A stretch of DNA of 64,000 nt from Gemmatimonadota bacterium (lineage in GTDB: Bacteria > Gemmatimonadota > Gemmatimonadetes > Gemmatimonadales > Gemmatimonadaceae). The stretch covers positions 186,001 through 250,000 of the forward strand of contig JADJAD010000001.1 in the NCBI GenBank assembly GCA_016704465.1. The letters are read 5' to 3'. Shown one piece after another: positions 55,129 to 64,000 of this stretch (positions are counted from its first letter, which is position 1; each line of letters begins with the position of its first letter). The notes beneath the pieces are model-generated. The model saw only the letters and a list, made by a program, of their open reading frames with translations. It made no database searches and was not told the DNA's origin. A program made the position numbers and the translations under genes.

Positions 55129-58100
55129 TCAGGGGCGTTCCACGGGGAGGACTCCGCCCTTCAATGCGTCGGGTACCAGCCAGTACGGCGTGCCGTAGGG
55201 GCGTCGACGCGGCCAGAGTTCGTCCAGTGTATCGTCGTCGTAGACCACGCCCCCCTTCACGACGTACTGGATGTCGGTGGTGAAGCGGATGTTCTCCAGC
55301 GGGTTGCGGTTGAGCACCATGAAGTCGGCGAGCTTGCCGACCTCCAGCGACCCCAGGTCCTGCTCGCGCCCGATGAAGCGGGCCGCGTGCAGCGACGCGA
55401 CCTCGAGGGCCCCCATGGCACCGGTTGCCGAGGCCGTCATCCACGTCTCCCAGTGCGAGCCGAGTCCGTTGTGCTGGCCGTGCGCGCCAATGGACCCGAA
55501 TCCGCCAGCCGCAATGATGTCGGCCAGGCCCTGGGCGATCCACGGGAAGGAGTAGTCGCTGGCCGGCCGCGTCATGCGGCGGCGGGTCTGGGGCACGAAC
55601 TGCACCCACGGCATGAAGCGGCGGGTCTTGGGGTCCTTCCACACCTCGCTCTCCTGGTACCAGTACTCCTCGTTCCACGGACCGGGGCCCCCGACCATGT
55701 AGGTGGGGGAGTACGTCGCCTGCGCCTTGCCGAAGAAGGTCGTCACGTCGGAGTACATCGGCGTGTAGGACATGGGGTGCTCGAAGCCCGTGTGCCCGTC
55801 CATGATCATGCCTAACGTGTACTCCAGGTCGCCGTTCTCCGACGTCACCTGCATCCCATGCTTGCGTGCGGCCTCCATCACCCATTGGCGCTGGTCCCGC
55901 CGCGGCTGCTGGTACTGCTTGAGCGACACGGCCCCCCAGCGCTTGAGCTTCACGATCCCCGCCTCGGCGATCTCTGCGGTCAAGAAATTCTCCTGCCGTG
56001 AGCCGTCGCCGGAGTAGAGCGGGTCGCCGGTGCTGAACACGCGCGGCCCCACGACCAGCCCCGCCTCGACCATCTCGGCCGTCGGGAAAAGGTTCTGCGA
56101 CCACATGGAGGGATCCATCGTGGTCGTGATCCCGTACGACAGGAAGATCGCCCCCTCCTGGTTCTGCTGCGGAATGATGCCCCGATGCTCCCGATAGTTG
56201 TGCGAGTGCACGTCGATGAAGCCAGGGATGAGCGTCTTGCCGCGCGCATCGAACGTGCGGGCGCCGGCGGGCACGCTGCACTGCCCCACGCAGGCAATCC
56301 GGTTGCCGCGCACGACGAGTGTCCCGTTGACCACGGCGCGATTGCGCAACGTGACGATGCGCGCGTTGGTGAAGGCGACAGTGCCCGACGGAATGTCACG
56401 CGGCACCGTGAGGGCGAGGCGCGTGGTGTCGGCGCGCTTGCTCGCCACGGAATACGAGTAGAAGCGGTCGGCACTGCCGTAGTCGAGCACCGAGTCCGAC
56501 CGCCAGGTGGGGAAGAGCCCCCCTTCCCTCGTCAGGCGGGTGGCGGGAAGGCGCGGACGATTGCGGTCGATGCTAATCGTCGCACCGCCCGTCCCCTCAT
56601 ACGGAAAGGGGGCGACCCAGACGTTGTCGCTCTCCTGGAACGCGACCCACTTGCCGTCGGGCGAAACCGCCGCCTCGTCGGCCAAGGGGAAGCTCAGGTG
56701 GGCGCGGCGATCGCTGCCGTCCGGACGGATCGAGTACAGGACCGTCTCGGTCGTCGACCCCGACGAGGACAGGTGCGGGTAGAAGATGCGGCCGTCGGGG
56801 CCGTACGCCGGGCGCACGATCTGGTTGCGGATGCTGTTGAAGACGCTCGCCGAGCTGCCGTCGGCGCTCATGGCCACCCGCGTGACCAACTGCGCGTCAC
56901 CACCGTTCGCATCGACGCGGACCAGGTCCCAGAACTGGTTCCAGAGCACGCCGCGCCCATGGCGCGATTCCCCCGCCCCGCGCGACAGGACGATCTCGCG
57001 CCCATCGCGGCTCCACGACGGATGGATGTACTCCCCGGCGGCGCGCGTCAGGCGCTGCGGCGCGCCACCAGTCGCCGGCACCTTCCACAGGTGTCCGCTG
57101 ACCGAGTCCTCCCAGCTGGTGAAGGCGATCGTGCTGCCGTCGGGCGACCAGGCAGGTGCATACTCGAACGGCACGAAGCTGTCGGGTGTGAGGCGGCGCG
57201 GGGTCCCGCTCGGCAGGTCCATGACCCACACGCGTCCCACCGCCTGGAAGGCCACGCGTCGTCCGTCGGGCGAGGCGCTCTGCCAGCGGGTGAACCGCAC
57301 GTCGAACGGCGCGTCGCTCTGCTTCGTTTGGGTGTTGGCCAGTTCGGAGATGGTCCGCTTGATCGGCGCCGAGAAGGGGATCGTGGCCACGGTCCCGCTG
57401 GCGACATCGACGCGCCGGAGCTTGCCCCCCTGGGTGAAGACGATGGACCGTCCGTCGGCGCTCCACACGTAGCCCGGAAACGATCGCAGGACCTTCCCCC
57501 CCTCGAAGATGTCCTGCTCGACCGGATCGACGAGCAGCCGCTCGTAGCCGGTGTCCAACTCGCGCAGCCAGAGCGCCGATCGTGGGCCGTAGGTGTGCCC
57601 CTTCCAGGTGATCGTGCCATCGGGGATGCGGCGTACGAAGGCGAGCCACTTGCCGTCGGGCGAGACCTCGGGGGCCCCCATGCCGCCGCTCGAGCCTTGC
57701 ACCTGCTGCGTTTGCTCGCCGAACGAGACGGACGAGATCTCGCCGCTGCGCATGTCCATGCGCCGCACCTGGACCGTGCCGGAGATGAAGTCGCCGCGTC
57801 CGCCATAGCCGGCCAGCGAGGACCCCTGGCCGGTGACCTGATAGTAGAGGAAACGGCCGTCGCGTGACGGCGACGGCCAGCTGGCAGGCTGCCGCGAACG
57901 CGCCAGGAGCTCGACGCCGCTACCGCCGTCCTTGTGATACATCCATAGGCCGCCGCTGCCGGGCTGCCCAGCGTTCGGCAACTGTGAACGCTCGACGATG
58001 ATGTACTGCCCATCGGCGCTCCACGCCGGCGACGACGCCCGCACGTAGTTCTCGGTGAAGATGGGACGGGGGTTGGAGCCGTCGGCGTTCATCACCCAGA

Positions 58101-58497
58101 GGTTGTTCTGCCCACGCCGGTCGCTGATGAAGGCAATCAGCGCCCCGTCGGGCGAAATGCGCGGGTGGGTGTTGATGGCGATCCCGCTCGCCTGGGTCAG
58201 CGCCACTGCGTTCCCACCCGCCGCCGGCAGGCGATAGACATGGCCGAGCAGGTCGAACACCAGCCACTGCCCGTCAGGCGCAAGATCGACCGACATCCAC
58301 GTCCCCTCGGTCGTGGTGAAGGCGATCTCGCGCGTGGCGCCGCGCGGTTGGGTCACATCCCACGGCACGGCCGGCGGCGCGCCAGCGACCTGTCCGACCG
58401 CGAGGGTCGGGAGCGTCAGCAGGAGGACGGGTGATAGCAGGCGCGCGACGAGGCGCGCGGCGCGGCGCGCGGCAGGGACCAACGAAGGCAGGGACAC
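55129..58497 (-). CDS. TolB/WD40-like propeller fused to an amidohydrolase, secreted
   Basis: A 1,122-residue protein with a signal peptide (LLSPVLLLTLPTLAVGQ). Residues about 50-700 form TolB-type propeller repeats: ISPDGALIAFISDRRGQNNL, then VSPDGKWLAFVRR and SPDGRRVAFQAVGRVWVMDL. The amidohydrolase starts near residue 715 (ARIVTLRNRAVVNGTLVVRG). Metal residues are in IDVHSHNYREH (H-x-H near 762), GFEHPMSYTP and the later SIGAHGQHNGLG. LEVASLHAARFIGREQDLGS, then VGKLADFMVLNRNP, is the classical end. Such fusions are widespread in secreted hydrolases of soil bacteria. Intact; the start ATG at 58497 fits the signal peptide. Confidence 0.9.
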   Translation of the reverse strand: MSLPSLVPAARRAARLVARLLSPVLLLTLPTLAVGQVAGAPPAVPWDVTQPRGATREIAFTTTEGTWMSVDLAPDGQWLVFDLLGHVYRLPAAGGNAVALTQASGIAINTHPRISPDGALIAFISDRRGQNNLWVMNADGSNPRPIFTENYVRASSPAWSADGQYIIVERSQLPNAGQPGSGGLWMYHKDGGSGVELLARSRQPASWPSPSRDGRFLYYQVTGQGSSLAGYGGRGDFISGTVQVRRMDMRSGEISSVSFGEQTQQVQGSSGGMGAPEVSPDGKWLAFVRRIPDGTITWKGHTYGPRSALWLRELDTGYERLLVDPVEQDIFEGGKVLRSFPGYVWSADGRSIVFTQGGKLRRVDVASGTVATIPFSAPIKRTISELANTQTKQSDAPFDVRFTRWQSASPDGRRVAFQAVGRVWVMDLPSGTPRRLTPDSFVPFEYAPAWSPDGSTIAFTSWEDSVSGHLWKVPATGGAPQRLTRAAGEYIHPSWSRDGREIVLSRGAGESRHGRGVLWNQFWDLVRVDANGGDAQLVTRVAMSADGSSASVFNSIRNQIVRPAYGPDGRIFYPHLSSSGSTTETVLYSIRPDGSDRRAHLSFPLADEAAVSPDGKWVAFQESDNVWVAPFPYEGTGGATISIDRNRPRLPATRLTREGGLFPTWRSDSVLDYGSADRFYSYSVASKRADTTRLALTVPRDIPSGTVAFTNARIVTLRNRAVVNGTLVVRGNRIACVGQCSVPAGARTFDARGKTLIPGFIDVHSHNYREHRGIIPQQNQEGAIFLSYGITTTMDPSMWSQNLFPTAEMVEAGLVVGPRVFSTGDPLYSGDGSRQENFLTAEIAEAGIVKLKRWGAVSLKQYQQPRRDQRQWVMEAARKHGMQVTSENGDLEYTLGMIMDGHTGFEHPMSYTPMYSDVTTFFGKAQATYSPTYMVGGPGPWNEEYWYQESEVWKDPKTRRFMPWVQFVPQTRRRMTRPASDYSFPWIAQGLADIIAAGGFGSIGAHGQHNGLGSHWETWMTASATGAMGALEVASLHAARFIGREQDLGSLEVGKLADFMVLNRNPLENIRFTTDIQYVVKGGVVYDDDTLDELWPRRRPYGTPYWLVPDALKGGVLPVERP

Positions 58498-58578
58498 GGG
58501 CTCGGCTCCGGGAGGGCGATGACGGGGGAGACGATAGCCCGCGGGCGAGGATTCGGCAAAGGCGACGGACTCGTCGCC

Positions 58579-58911
58579 TCAGTTCTCTCCCCGATTCTTG
58601 ACCGGTTCCCGCGTCACGTCGCGGCCACGATCCTGTTCTGGCTCCGGCTCGTAGAGCAGGTCGTCCGAGGCGTACAGGTCGGCGGCGTCAACGCCCGGGT
58701 CGGGGACATCGCGCACCGGGAGCACGTCGTCGCTCACCTCGCGACGGCGGTCGCGCATGCGTGAGTCGGCGATCAGGAGGCGACGCTCCTCCTCGTCATC
58801 GTCGTACGGCTGGAGTTCGCTCGCGGTGCGAAGGGGGACGACTCGCTCGATCGGGGCGGGGGTGCGTCGGTTACGGGAGCTGTTCCGCGGCCTGGGGCGC
58901 TTGGGTGTCAC
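58579..58911 (-). CDS. Hypothetical acidic/basic low-complexity protein
   Basis: About 110 residues from the GTG at 58911, with a basic N-terminus (VTPKRPRPRNSSRNRRTPAP) and an acidic remainder (ELQPYDDDEEERRLLIADSR, then DLYASDDLLYEPEPEQDRGR). No domain is recognisable. The charge segregation and stop context make a real gene plausible but not certain. Confidence 0.45.
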   Translation of the reverse strand: MTPKRPRPRNSSRNRRTPAPIERVVPLRTASELQPYDDDEEERRLLIADSRMRDRRREVSDDVLPVRDVPDPGVDAADLYASDDLLYEPEPEQDRGRDVTREPVKNRGEN

Positions 58912-59142
58912 GACGGCTCTCCTCGGGGGCAAAGAGCGGGGACGGACGAGCGACGCGAGGGAGACGACCCCGCGCCCCGTCAGGGGCGTCGAGGTGTTGC
59001 GTCGTTAGGTGGCGGCACCGCGTGGCGCTCGCGTCGGCCGTGATCCGGAGGCGCGTGGCGGCGCGCGGTGTGCGTGGAAGCAAGTGTAGCGCGCGAACCT
59101 GGTGGAGCAGACGCGACCGGGAAAGATTGTCGCGTTCCCGCG

Positions 59143-59644
59143 TCAGACCGGCGGCGGCTCCATACCCATCGCCCCCCATTCCTCCCGCGCCGGCCCGTAG
59201 ATCCCGGGGACGACCAGCCCGGCCTGCCGCATGAGCACGGTGAGCTGTCCGCGGTGATGCGCCTGGTGCGCGATGAGGATCGCGAGCGTCTGTCCACGCG
59301 ACCACCGTTCGCCGTACATATCGTCTTCCTGCGACAGCGTGGCGTCGGTCCAGTGAAGGCGCAACTGCTCGACCAGCGATTCGGCGGCCGCCTTGTATGC
59401 GGCAGCGATCGGCGCGGCATGCCCGGGAACGGGGTCATGGGCGCCGATTCCCGTCACCTGCAACCCGGCCAGGGCCATCATCTCGGGAATGGTCTGCGCA
59501 ATGTGCCGCCAGCCGGGCGATGGTACGCCCGTGGTCGTCGACCGCCTGCAGCAACACGTCGTCGCGCAGCACGTCGAACAGCTTCTGGGTGACGCTGGCT
59601 TCGTAGGTCCAGGTGGCGAAGAAGTCGTCGATGGCGCGATACAT
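59143..59644 (-). pseudogene. DinB family protein, frameshifted
   Basis: The ATG at 59644 starts MYRAIDDFFATWTYEASVTQ, then LFDVLRDDVLLQAVDDHGRT and IARLA. After a shift near 59512 the text continues in another frame: HIAQTIPEMMALAGLQVTGI, SRGQTLAILIAHQAHHRGQL, then TVLMRQAGLVVPGIYGP. The His residues of WHIAQ-type and HQAHHRGQ motifs are the metal ligands of DinB four-helix proteins. Together about 167 residues. A missing base between IARLA and HIAQ also removes the expected Trp. Confidence 0.78.
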
Positions 59645-59972
59645 GGGAGGCCCGCTGCGGGTGAAGGCGGAGGTCGAGGGGAAGTTCCGCCCCGCAGTCT
59701 ATCGGAGGGCGCACCATTCCGCGTGCCGGGCACGATCGTCCTGGTGGGCGTGCATCTGAAATCCGGGCACTCGCGCCGCGAGGTGGTCTGGCCGACGCAG
59801 GGTGCGAGCCCCCCGACGACTCGTGATACGGTGGCGTGAGGGCAGCGCCGGCGCCTGCGCGCGCGTACAAGGTGCGAAGGGCTCGCTTCCCGTCGGGCCC
59901 GTTTCGCGCCGGGCCGTCCTCCTCCTCCTTCGCGCACGCTCACGCTCCGCCCGCCCCTCGCCCCATCTCGCC
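59645..59972. other. Divergent intergenic region
   Basis: 328 bp between the DinB-like gene (minus) and the BNR-repeat gene (plus). The plus frame is open upstream of the ATG at 59973 but lacks homology and a signal peptide. Promoters for both are expected here; no repeat or hairpin stands out. Confidence 0.5.
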
Positions 59973-62900
59973 ATGCATCCTGCCGTTCGTCGAACCCTGA
60001 CGGTCGTCGTCCCGCTACTGCTCGCGCCGAGTGTCGCCACCGCGCAGACGCCGTTCGACAGCCTGCGATTCCGCTCCATCGGTCCCGCCGCGCTCGGCGG
60101 TCGCATCCACGACGTGGAGGGGGTGGCCAACGACCCGTTCACGCTCTACGTGGCCACCGCCAGCGGTGGACTCTGGAAGACCACCAACAAGGGGACGACC
60201 TGGACGCCGATCTTCGAGAACCAGAAGGTCGCGACGTTCGGCGACGTCGCCATCTTCGAGGGGAATCCGGACATTCTCTACGTCGGCACCGGTGAGCAGA
60301 ACAACCGGCAGAGCACCTCGTGGGGGAACGGGGTCTACAAGTCGACCGACGCCGGCAAGTCCTGGACACACCTCGGGCTCGAAGCCACGCGACACATCGG
60401 GCGCGTGGCGATCCATCCCCGCAATGCCGACATCGCCTGGGTGGCCGCAGCCGGCAACCTGTGGGCGCCGAGCACGGAACGCGGCGTCTATCGCACCTCC
60501 GACGGCGGGCGCACCTGGACGCGCACGTTGTTCGTCGATTCGCTCACCGGCGCGACCGATGTCGTCGTCAATCCCGCCAACCCCGACATCGTCATTGCCG
60601 CCACCTATCAGCGGCTGCGCACCCCGTGGGGGTTCAATGGGGGAGGCACCGGCAGCGGGTTGCACAAGTCGGTCGACGGCGGGGTGACGTGGCGCGCGGT
60701 CACCGCCGGGATCCCCGACGGCGACAAGGGGCGCATCGGGCTGGCGATCGCCCGTTCGGACCCGCGCATCCTCATCGCCACCATCGAGCACCGCACGCAG
60801 GGCGGCACCTACCGATCAGAAGACGGCGGCGACACGTGGACGCGGGTCAACACGCTCAACCCGCGCCCGATGTATTACTCCAAGCCGGTCATCGACCCCA
60901 CCAACGCCGACCGCATCTGGATTCCGGGCGTCACGGTGTACCGCAGCGACGACGGTGGCCGCACCTTTCTCACGCTCCCGACCGGCCCCACCTACGACGT
61001 CGGCCTCAAGGGGGACCATCACGCCTTCTGGATCAACCCGAAGGATCCGCGCCACGTCTTTCTGGGGGGCGACGGCGGGCTGCACGAATCGTGGGACCTC
61101 GGGCTCACGTGGGTCCGCATGAACAACCTGCCGATCGGCCAGTTCTATTCGATCGCCGCCGACAACCGCGACCCGTACTGGATCTACGGCGGGATGCAGG
61201 ACAACCACTCGTGGATGGGACCGAGTGCAACCCGGCACTGGCTGGGCATCGTGAACGAGGACTGGCGGCAGATCGGCTTTGGCGACGGGATGTACCAGCG
61301 CCCCGACCCGTTCGACAATCGCCGCGTCTACACCGCGAGCCAGAACCTCGGGATCCAGCGGTTCGACATCGAGACGGGCGACCGACTGGGGCTCAAGCCC
61401 TTCCCGCCGACCGAGGGCGATACGGCCTATCGCTTCGACTGGCTCGCACCGATCGTGGTGTCGCGACACGCCGCGGGCACCGTGTACGTCGGCGGCAACC
61501 GCCTGTTCATCACGCGTGACCACGGCAATTCCTGGACGCGCACCAAGGACCTCACCCGGCAGGTGAACCGCGACACGCTGCGCGTCATGGGAGTAGCTGG
61601 CCCCGAGATCACGTTGTCGCGGAATGACGGCGAGTCGTCGTACTCCGAACTCAGCACCATCGCCGAGTCGCCGCTCGACGCCAAGGTGCTGTGGGTGGGG
61701 ACGGACGACGGGCTCGTGCAGCTGTCGAGAGACGGCGGGGCGACCTGGCGTGACGTGACCGCTGCCATTCCCGGGGTCCCCGCGCGGACGCTGGTGAGTC
61801 GCGTGCACGCCTCGGTGCTGGGCCGCGGTGCCGCCTACGTGAGCTTCGACGGACACCGCAGCGGCGACGAACGGTCGTATCTCTTCCGGACCACCGACTT
61901 CGGCGCCACGTGGACGCCGGTCAACGGCAACCTGCCGGCCGACATGCCGGTGCGCACCGTGCACGAGTATCCCGACAAGGCCGGGGTGGTCTTCGCCGGG
62001 CTGGAGTTCGCGCTGTACATGTCGGTGGACACCGCGCGCACCTGGGCACGCGTCGCCTCGCTTCCCACCACGCGGTACGACGACGTGCTCGTCCACCCGC
62101 GCACGAAGGACATCATCGTCGGGACACACGGGCGCTCGATCTGGGTGCTGGACGATGCCGCGCCCATTGCCGACTGGTCGCCCGCCGTCGCCGCACAGGC
62201 TGCGCACCTCTTTCCGGTGCGTGAGGCGACACTGTTCCAGTACTGGCAGGACTTTTCCTACCGGGCGCAGGGCGCCTACGCCGGCGAGAACCCGCCCGAC
62301 GGCGCTCTCATTTCCTACCACCTGGCGCAGCCGGCCAGCAAGGTCACGGTGACCATCACGTCGGCGGCGGGTCGCGTGGTGCGCGCGCTCGAGGCGCCTA
62401 ACGGCACCGGCGTCATCCAGCGCATCAACTGGGACCTGCGGCATCGCCCGCCGCCGTCGAGCGGTCGAGGCGGCGACGACGACGCCGGGGCTGCGGAATC
62501 GCTCCCGCGTCCGCCGCGCGACATTGGCGACCGCGGGCCGTTCGTGTCGCCCGGCCTGTACACGGTGACGCTCGATGCCGATGGCCGAACGATGTCGCGT
62601 CAAGTGCGCGTCAAGCCGGATCCGCTGCTCCCCGTGACCGTGGTGCAGCATCGCGAGCGCGAGACCTTCCTGCTCGAGGTGGCCGATGCGCAGCAGGGGG
62701 TCAATGATGTGTCCGGACGCATGGCGGCGCTGCGTCGCCAGTTGGCCGAGCGCCAGGCCGCCCAGCCGACCGCCGAGGCGACGGCGTCGCGCCAGCGCGC
62801 CGACAGCGCCCTCACGCGACTGGCCGCGCTGGAACGCACCGTGCGTGGCGGCAACGGCGCGCTGCTGGGACGGGTGTACGGACTGGCCGGAGAGTTCAAC

Positions 62901-63041
62901 GGCCAGGGGGCCCAGCAGGGGAGCCTGCATCCTCCTACCCGAACGCATCGCGAGCAGTTTGCGATCATGCTGGCGATTCTCACACGTGTGCAGCGGGAAG
63001 TCGCGGCACTCGAGGCCGTATCCAGCGCCATTCAGGACTGA
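59973..63041 (+). CDS. Secreted BNR-repeat / VPS10-like beta-propeller protein
   Basis: A 1,022-residue protein with a signal peptide (VVPLLLAPSVATAQ). BNR/Asp-box motifs recur throughout: TASGGLWKTTNKGTTWTPIF, GVYKSTDAGKSWTHLG, GVYRTSDGGRTWTRTLF, and TYRSEDGGDTWTRVN, with S/T-x-D/N-x-G-x-T-W cores. This forms a seven- or more-bladed propeller of the sialidase/sortilin type, often called glycosyl-hydrolase-like although no catalytic residues are evident. The last 200 residues are a different, partly helical domain (QLAERQAAQPTAEATASRQR). Family members are secreted and sometimes co-occur with peptidases; an oligopeptidase gene follows 97 bp later. Confidence 0.9.
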   Translation: MHPAVRRTLTVVVPLLLAPSVATAQTPFDSLRFRSIGPAALGGRIHDVEGVANDPFTLYVATASGGLWKTTNKGTTWTPIFENQKVATFGDVAIFEGNPDILYVGTGEQNNRQSTSWGNGVYKSTDAGKSWTHLGLEATRHIGRVAIHPRNADIAWVAAAGNLWAPSTERGVYRTSDGGRTWTRTLFVDSLTGATDVVVNPANPDIVIAATYQRLRTPWGFNGGGTGSGLHKSVDGGVTWRAVTAGIPDGDKGRIGLAIARSDPRILIATIEHRTQGGTYRSEDGGDTWTRVNTLNPRPMYYSKPVIDPTNADRIWIPGVTVYRSDDGGRTFLTLPTGPTYDVGLKGDHHAFWINPKDPRHVFLGGDGGLHESWDLGLTWVRMNNLPIGQFYSIAADNRDPYWIYGGMQDNHSWMGPSATRHWLGIVNEDWRQIGFGDGMYQRPDPFDNRRVYTASQNLGIQRFDIETGDRLGLKPFPPTEGDTAYRFDWLAPIVVSRHAAGTVYVGGNRLFITRDHGNSWTRTKDLTRQVNRDTLRVMGVAGPEITLSRNDGESSYSELSTIAESPLDAKVLWVGTDDGLVQLSRDGGATWRDVTAAIPGVPARTLVSRVHASVLGRGAAYVSFDGHRSGDERSYLFRTTDFGATWTPVNGNLPADMPVRTVHEYPDKAGVVFAGLEFALYMSVDTARTWARVASLPTTRYDDVLVHPRTKDIIVGTHGRSIWVLDDAAPIADWSPAVAAQAAHLFPVREATLFQYWQDFSYRAQGAYAGENPPDGALISYHLAQPASKVTVTITSAAGRVVRALEAPNGTGVIQRINWDLRHRPPPSSGRGGDDDAGAAESLPRPPRDIGDRGPFVSPGLYTVTLDADGRTMSRQVRVKPDPLLPVTVVQHRERETFLLEVADAQQGVNDVSGRMAALRRQLAERQAAQPTAEATASRQRADSALTRLAALERTVRGGNGALLGRVYGLAGEFNGQGAQQGSLHPPTRTHREQFAIMLAILTRVQREVAALEAVSSAIQD

Positions 63042-63137
63042 CGAGTCACCTTGCGCCCCTGCGCGACGGGCGGAGATTGGCCTACGCCGGCCGATCATTC
63101 GCCCTCGCATCATCCCTCGCTGTCGGAGTCGCCTCGC

Positions 63138-64000
63138 ATGAAAGATTCACGGACATCATCAGGGTTCCCGTCGGTGCGCGTGGCGCTCGCGGCAAGTGCG
63201 GTCGCGATGCTGCTCTCGGCGCCGGCCGAGGCCCAGCAACGCCGCGCCGCGTCCACCACCCGTGCCGAATCGCTCTACGTGAGCGCCGATCCCGCCGATC
63301 ATCCGGTGCGCGACTATGCGGCGGACATGAAGGCGAAGGCGCGCACCGACAGTACCTATGTCGCGCGCAGCGCCGGCGTCATGAAGTTCACCAAGGTGTC
63401 CTACCGTAGTGCTGCCGGCGATCGGGACGTGCCGGCGTACCTCTTTGAGCCGCTCGCCCCGCGCGGCCCGCGCGGGCATGCGGCGATGATCTGGATCCAC
63501 GGCGGTGTGCACGGCGACTGGGGGAGGACGATGTTCCCCTTCGTGCGCGAGGCGATCGAGCGCGGCTACGTGATCATTGCCCCCGACTACCGCGGGAGCA
63601 CCGGCTACGGCGCCGAGCACCACAATGCGATCGACTACGGCGGCAAGGAAGTCGACGACGTCTTCGGCGCCTACGCCTTCCTCAAGACGCTGCCGCACGT
63701 GGACAGCGAGCGCGTGGGGGCCATGGGGTGGAGCCACGGCGGCTTCATCACGGCGCACATGCTCTTCCGGGGCGAGACGCCGCTCAAGGCCGGGGCGGCG
63801 ATCGTCCCGGTCACCAACCTCGTCTTCCGGCTCGGCTTCAAGGGACCGAGCTACCAGCGCAGCTTCTCCACGCAGGAGGGGCTGCGCGGGCTCCCGCACG
63901 AACGGCGCGACGAGTACATCAAGCGCTCCCCGCTCTACCAGGTCGAGAAGCTGCGTGTCCCGATCCTCGTGCACGTGGCGACCAACGACGAGGACGTGAA
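63138..64000 (+). CDS. Secreted prolyl oligopeptidase-family protein, C-terminus cut by window edge
   Basis: The ATG at 63138 starts MKDSRTSSGFPSVRVALAAS, a signal peptide ending near AEAQQ. The alpha/beta hydrolase region is visible: AMIWIHGGVHGDWGRTMFPF, then YVIIAPDYRGSTGYG and the nucleophile elbow VGAMGWSHGGFITAHML. It lacks a propeller, as in the short secreted S9 family. The catalytic Asp (VPILVHVATNDEDV) is at the edge and the His lies beyond it. Probably co-transcribed with the BNR-repeat gene upstream. Confidence 0.88.
   Translation, partial: MKDSRTSSGFPSVRVALAASAVAMLLSAPAEAQQRRAASTTRAESLYVSADPADHPVRDYAADMKAKARTDSTYVARSAGVMKFTKVSYRSAAGDRDVPAYLFEPLAPRGPRGHAAMIWIHGGVHGDWGRTMFPFVREAIERGYVIIAPDYRGSTGYGAEHHNAIDYGGKEVDDVFGAYAFLKTLPHVDSERVGAMGWSHGGFITAHMLFRGETPLKAGAAIVPVTNLVFRLGFKGPSYQRSFSTQEGLRGLPHERRDEYIKRSPLYQVEKLRVPILVHVATNDEDV

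Larger units (their letters stand above)
30327..62403. repeat. Dispersed octamer CGTTAGGC (16 copies)
   Basis: Copies in either orientation start at 30327, 31221, 34424, 36814, 39644, 42182, 42716, 43388, 44644, 45493, 49145, 49768, 51352, 54804, 55810 and 62396. A 7-base match (GTTAGGC) is at 32978. Seven read CGTTAGGC on the plus strand and nine on the minus strand. All lie in genes, mostly read as TTA-GGC (Leu-Gly) or CCT-AAC (Pro-Asn). None occurs in the first 30 kb (only GTTAGGT at 274). Function unknown. Confidence 0.75.

Overview
The window is GC-rich DNA, most likely from a Gemmatimonadota bacterium. This is inferred from the gene content: secreted BNR-repeat and TolB-propeller/amidohydrolase proteins, an EreA-like esterase, a monomeric isocitrate dehydrogenase, and frequent GTG/TTG starts. 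It splits into two halves of different character.

Left half (about 0.1-30 kb) is an accessory and defence island. It holds a GxxExxY protein, a zinc alcohol dehydrogenase, a PUA-like/HEPN protein, two Fic proteins with operator-like palindromes, a DUF6883/DUF4926 pair, an ADP-ribosylglycohydrolase with a broken dual-specificity phosphatase, and a DUF2283 protein. A type I restriction-modification locus follows at 9.2-22.0 kb: hsdM, hsdS, an RloC/PrrC-like ABC ATPase, an AlbA_2/HATPase protein, an Mrr-type endonuclease, an hsdR stub, a DUF4143 ATPase and hsdR. After it come a clostripain-like lipoprotein protease, a MazG-like enzyme, an HNH endonuclease and two PD-(D/E)xK-type proteins. This half carries many frameshifts and one nonsense codon, so several systems look recently inactivated.

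Right half (about 30-64 kb) is mostly intact. It contains a tight cassette of MoxR ATPase, a small unknown protein, a HEXXH-metallopeptidase/VWA protein and a divergent S-adenosylmethionine-synthetase-like protein (30.2-35.1 kb). It also has VapBC, a sulfatase remnant, a histone-like protein, Uma2, and a two-gene CHAT protease plus alpha/beta-hydrolase operon (39.2-43.8 kb). The rest is secreted and metabolic genes: two amidohydrolases, a thioesterase, an outer-membrane protein, a Rieske/flavodoxin-like oxidoreductase, a mercuric-reductase-like flavoprotein, an erythromycin-esterase-like protein, a BNR-repeat protein and a prolyl oligopeptidase cut by the window edge.

Two DNA-level signals cross gene boundaries. 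One is a family of 11 intergenic hairpin elements built from 9-bp GCAGAGGAC-type units; one arm forms the 5' end of the GxxExxY reading frame. The other is the octamer CGTTAGGC, which I found 16 times between 30.3 and 62.4 kb on both strands and not at all in the first 30 kb. It is usually read as unusual codon pairs (TTA-GGC or CCT-AAC), which suggests selection on the DNA word itself.
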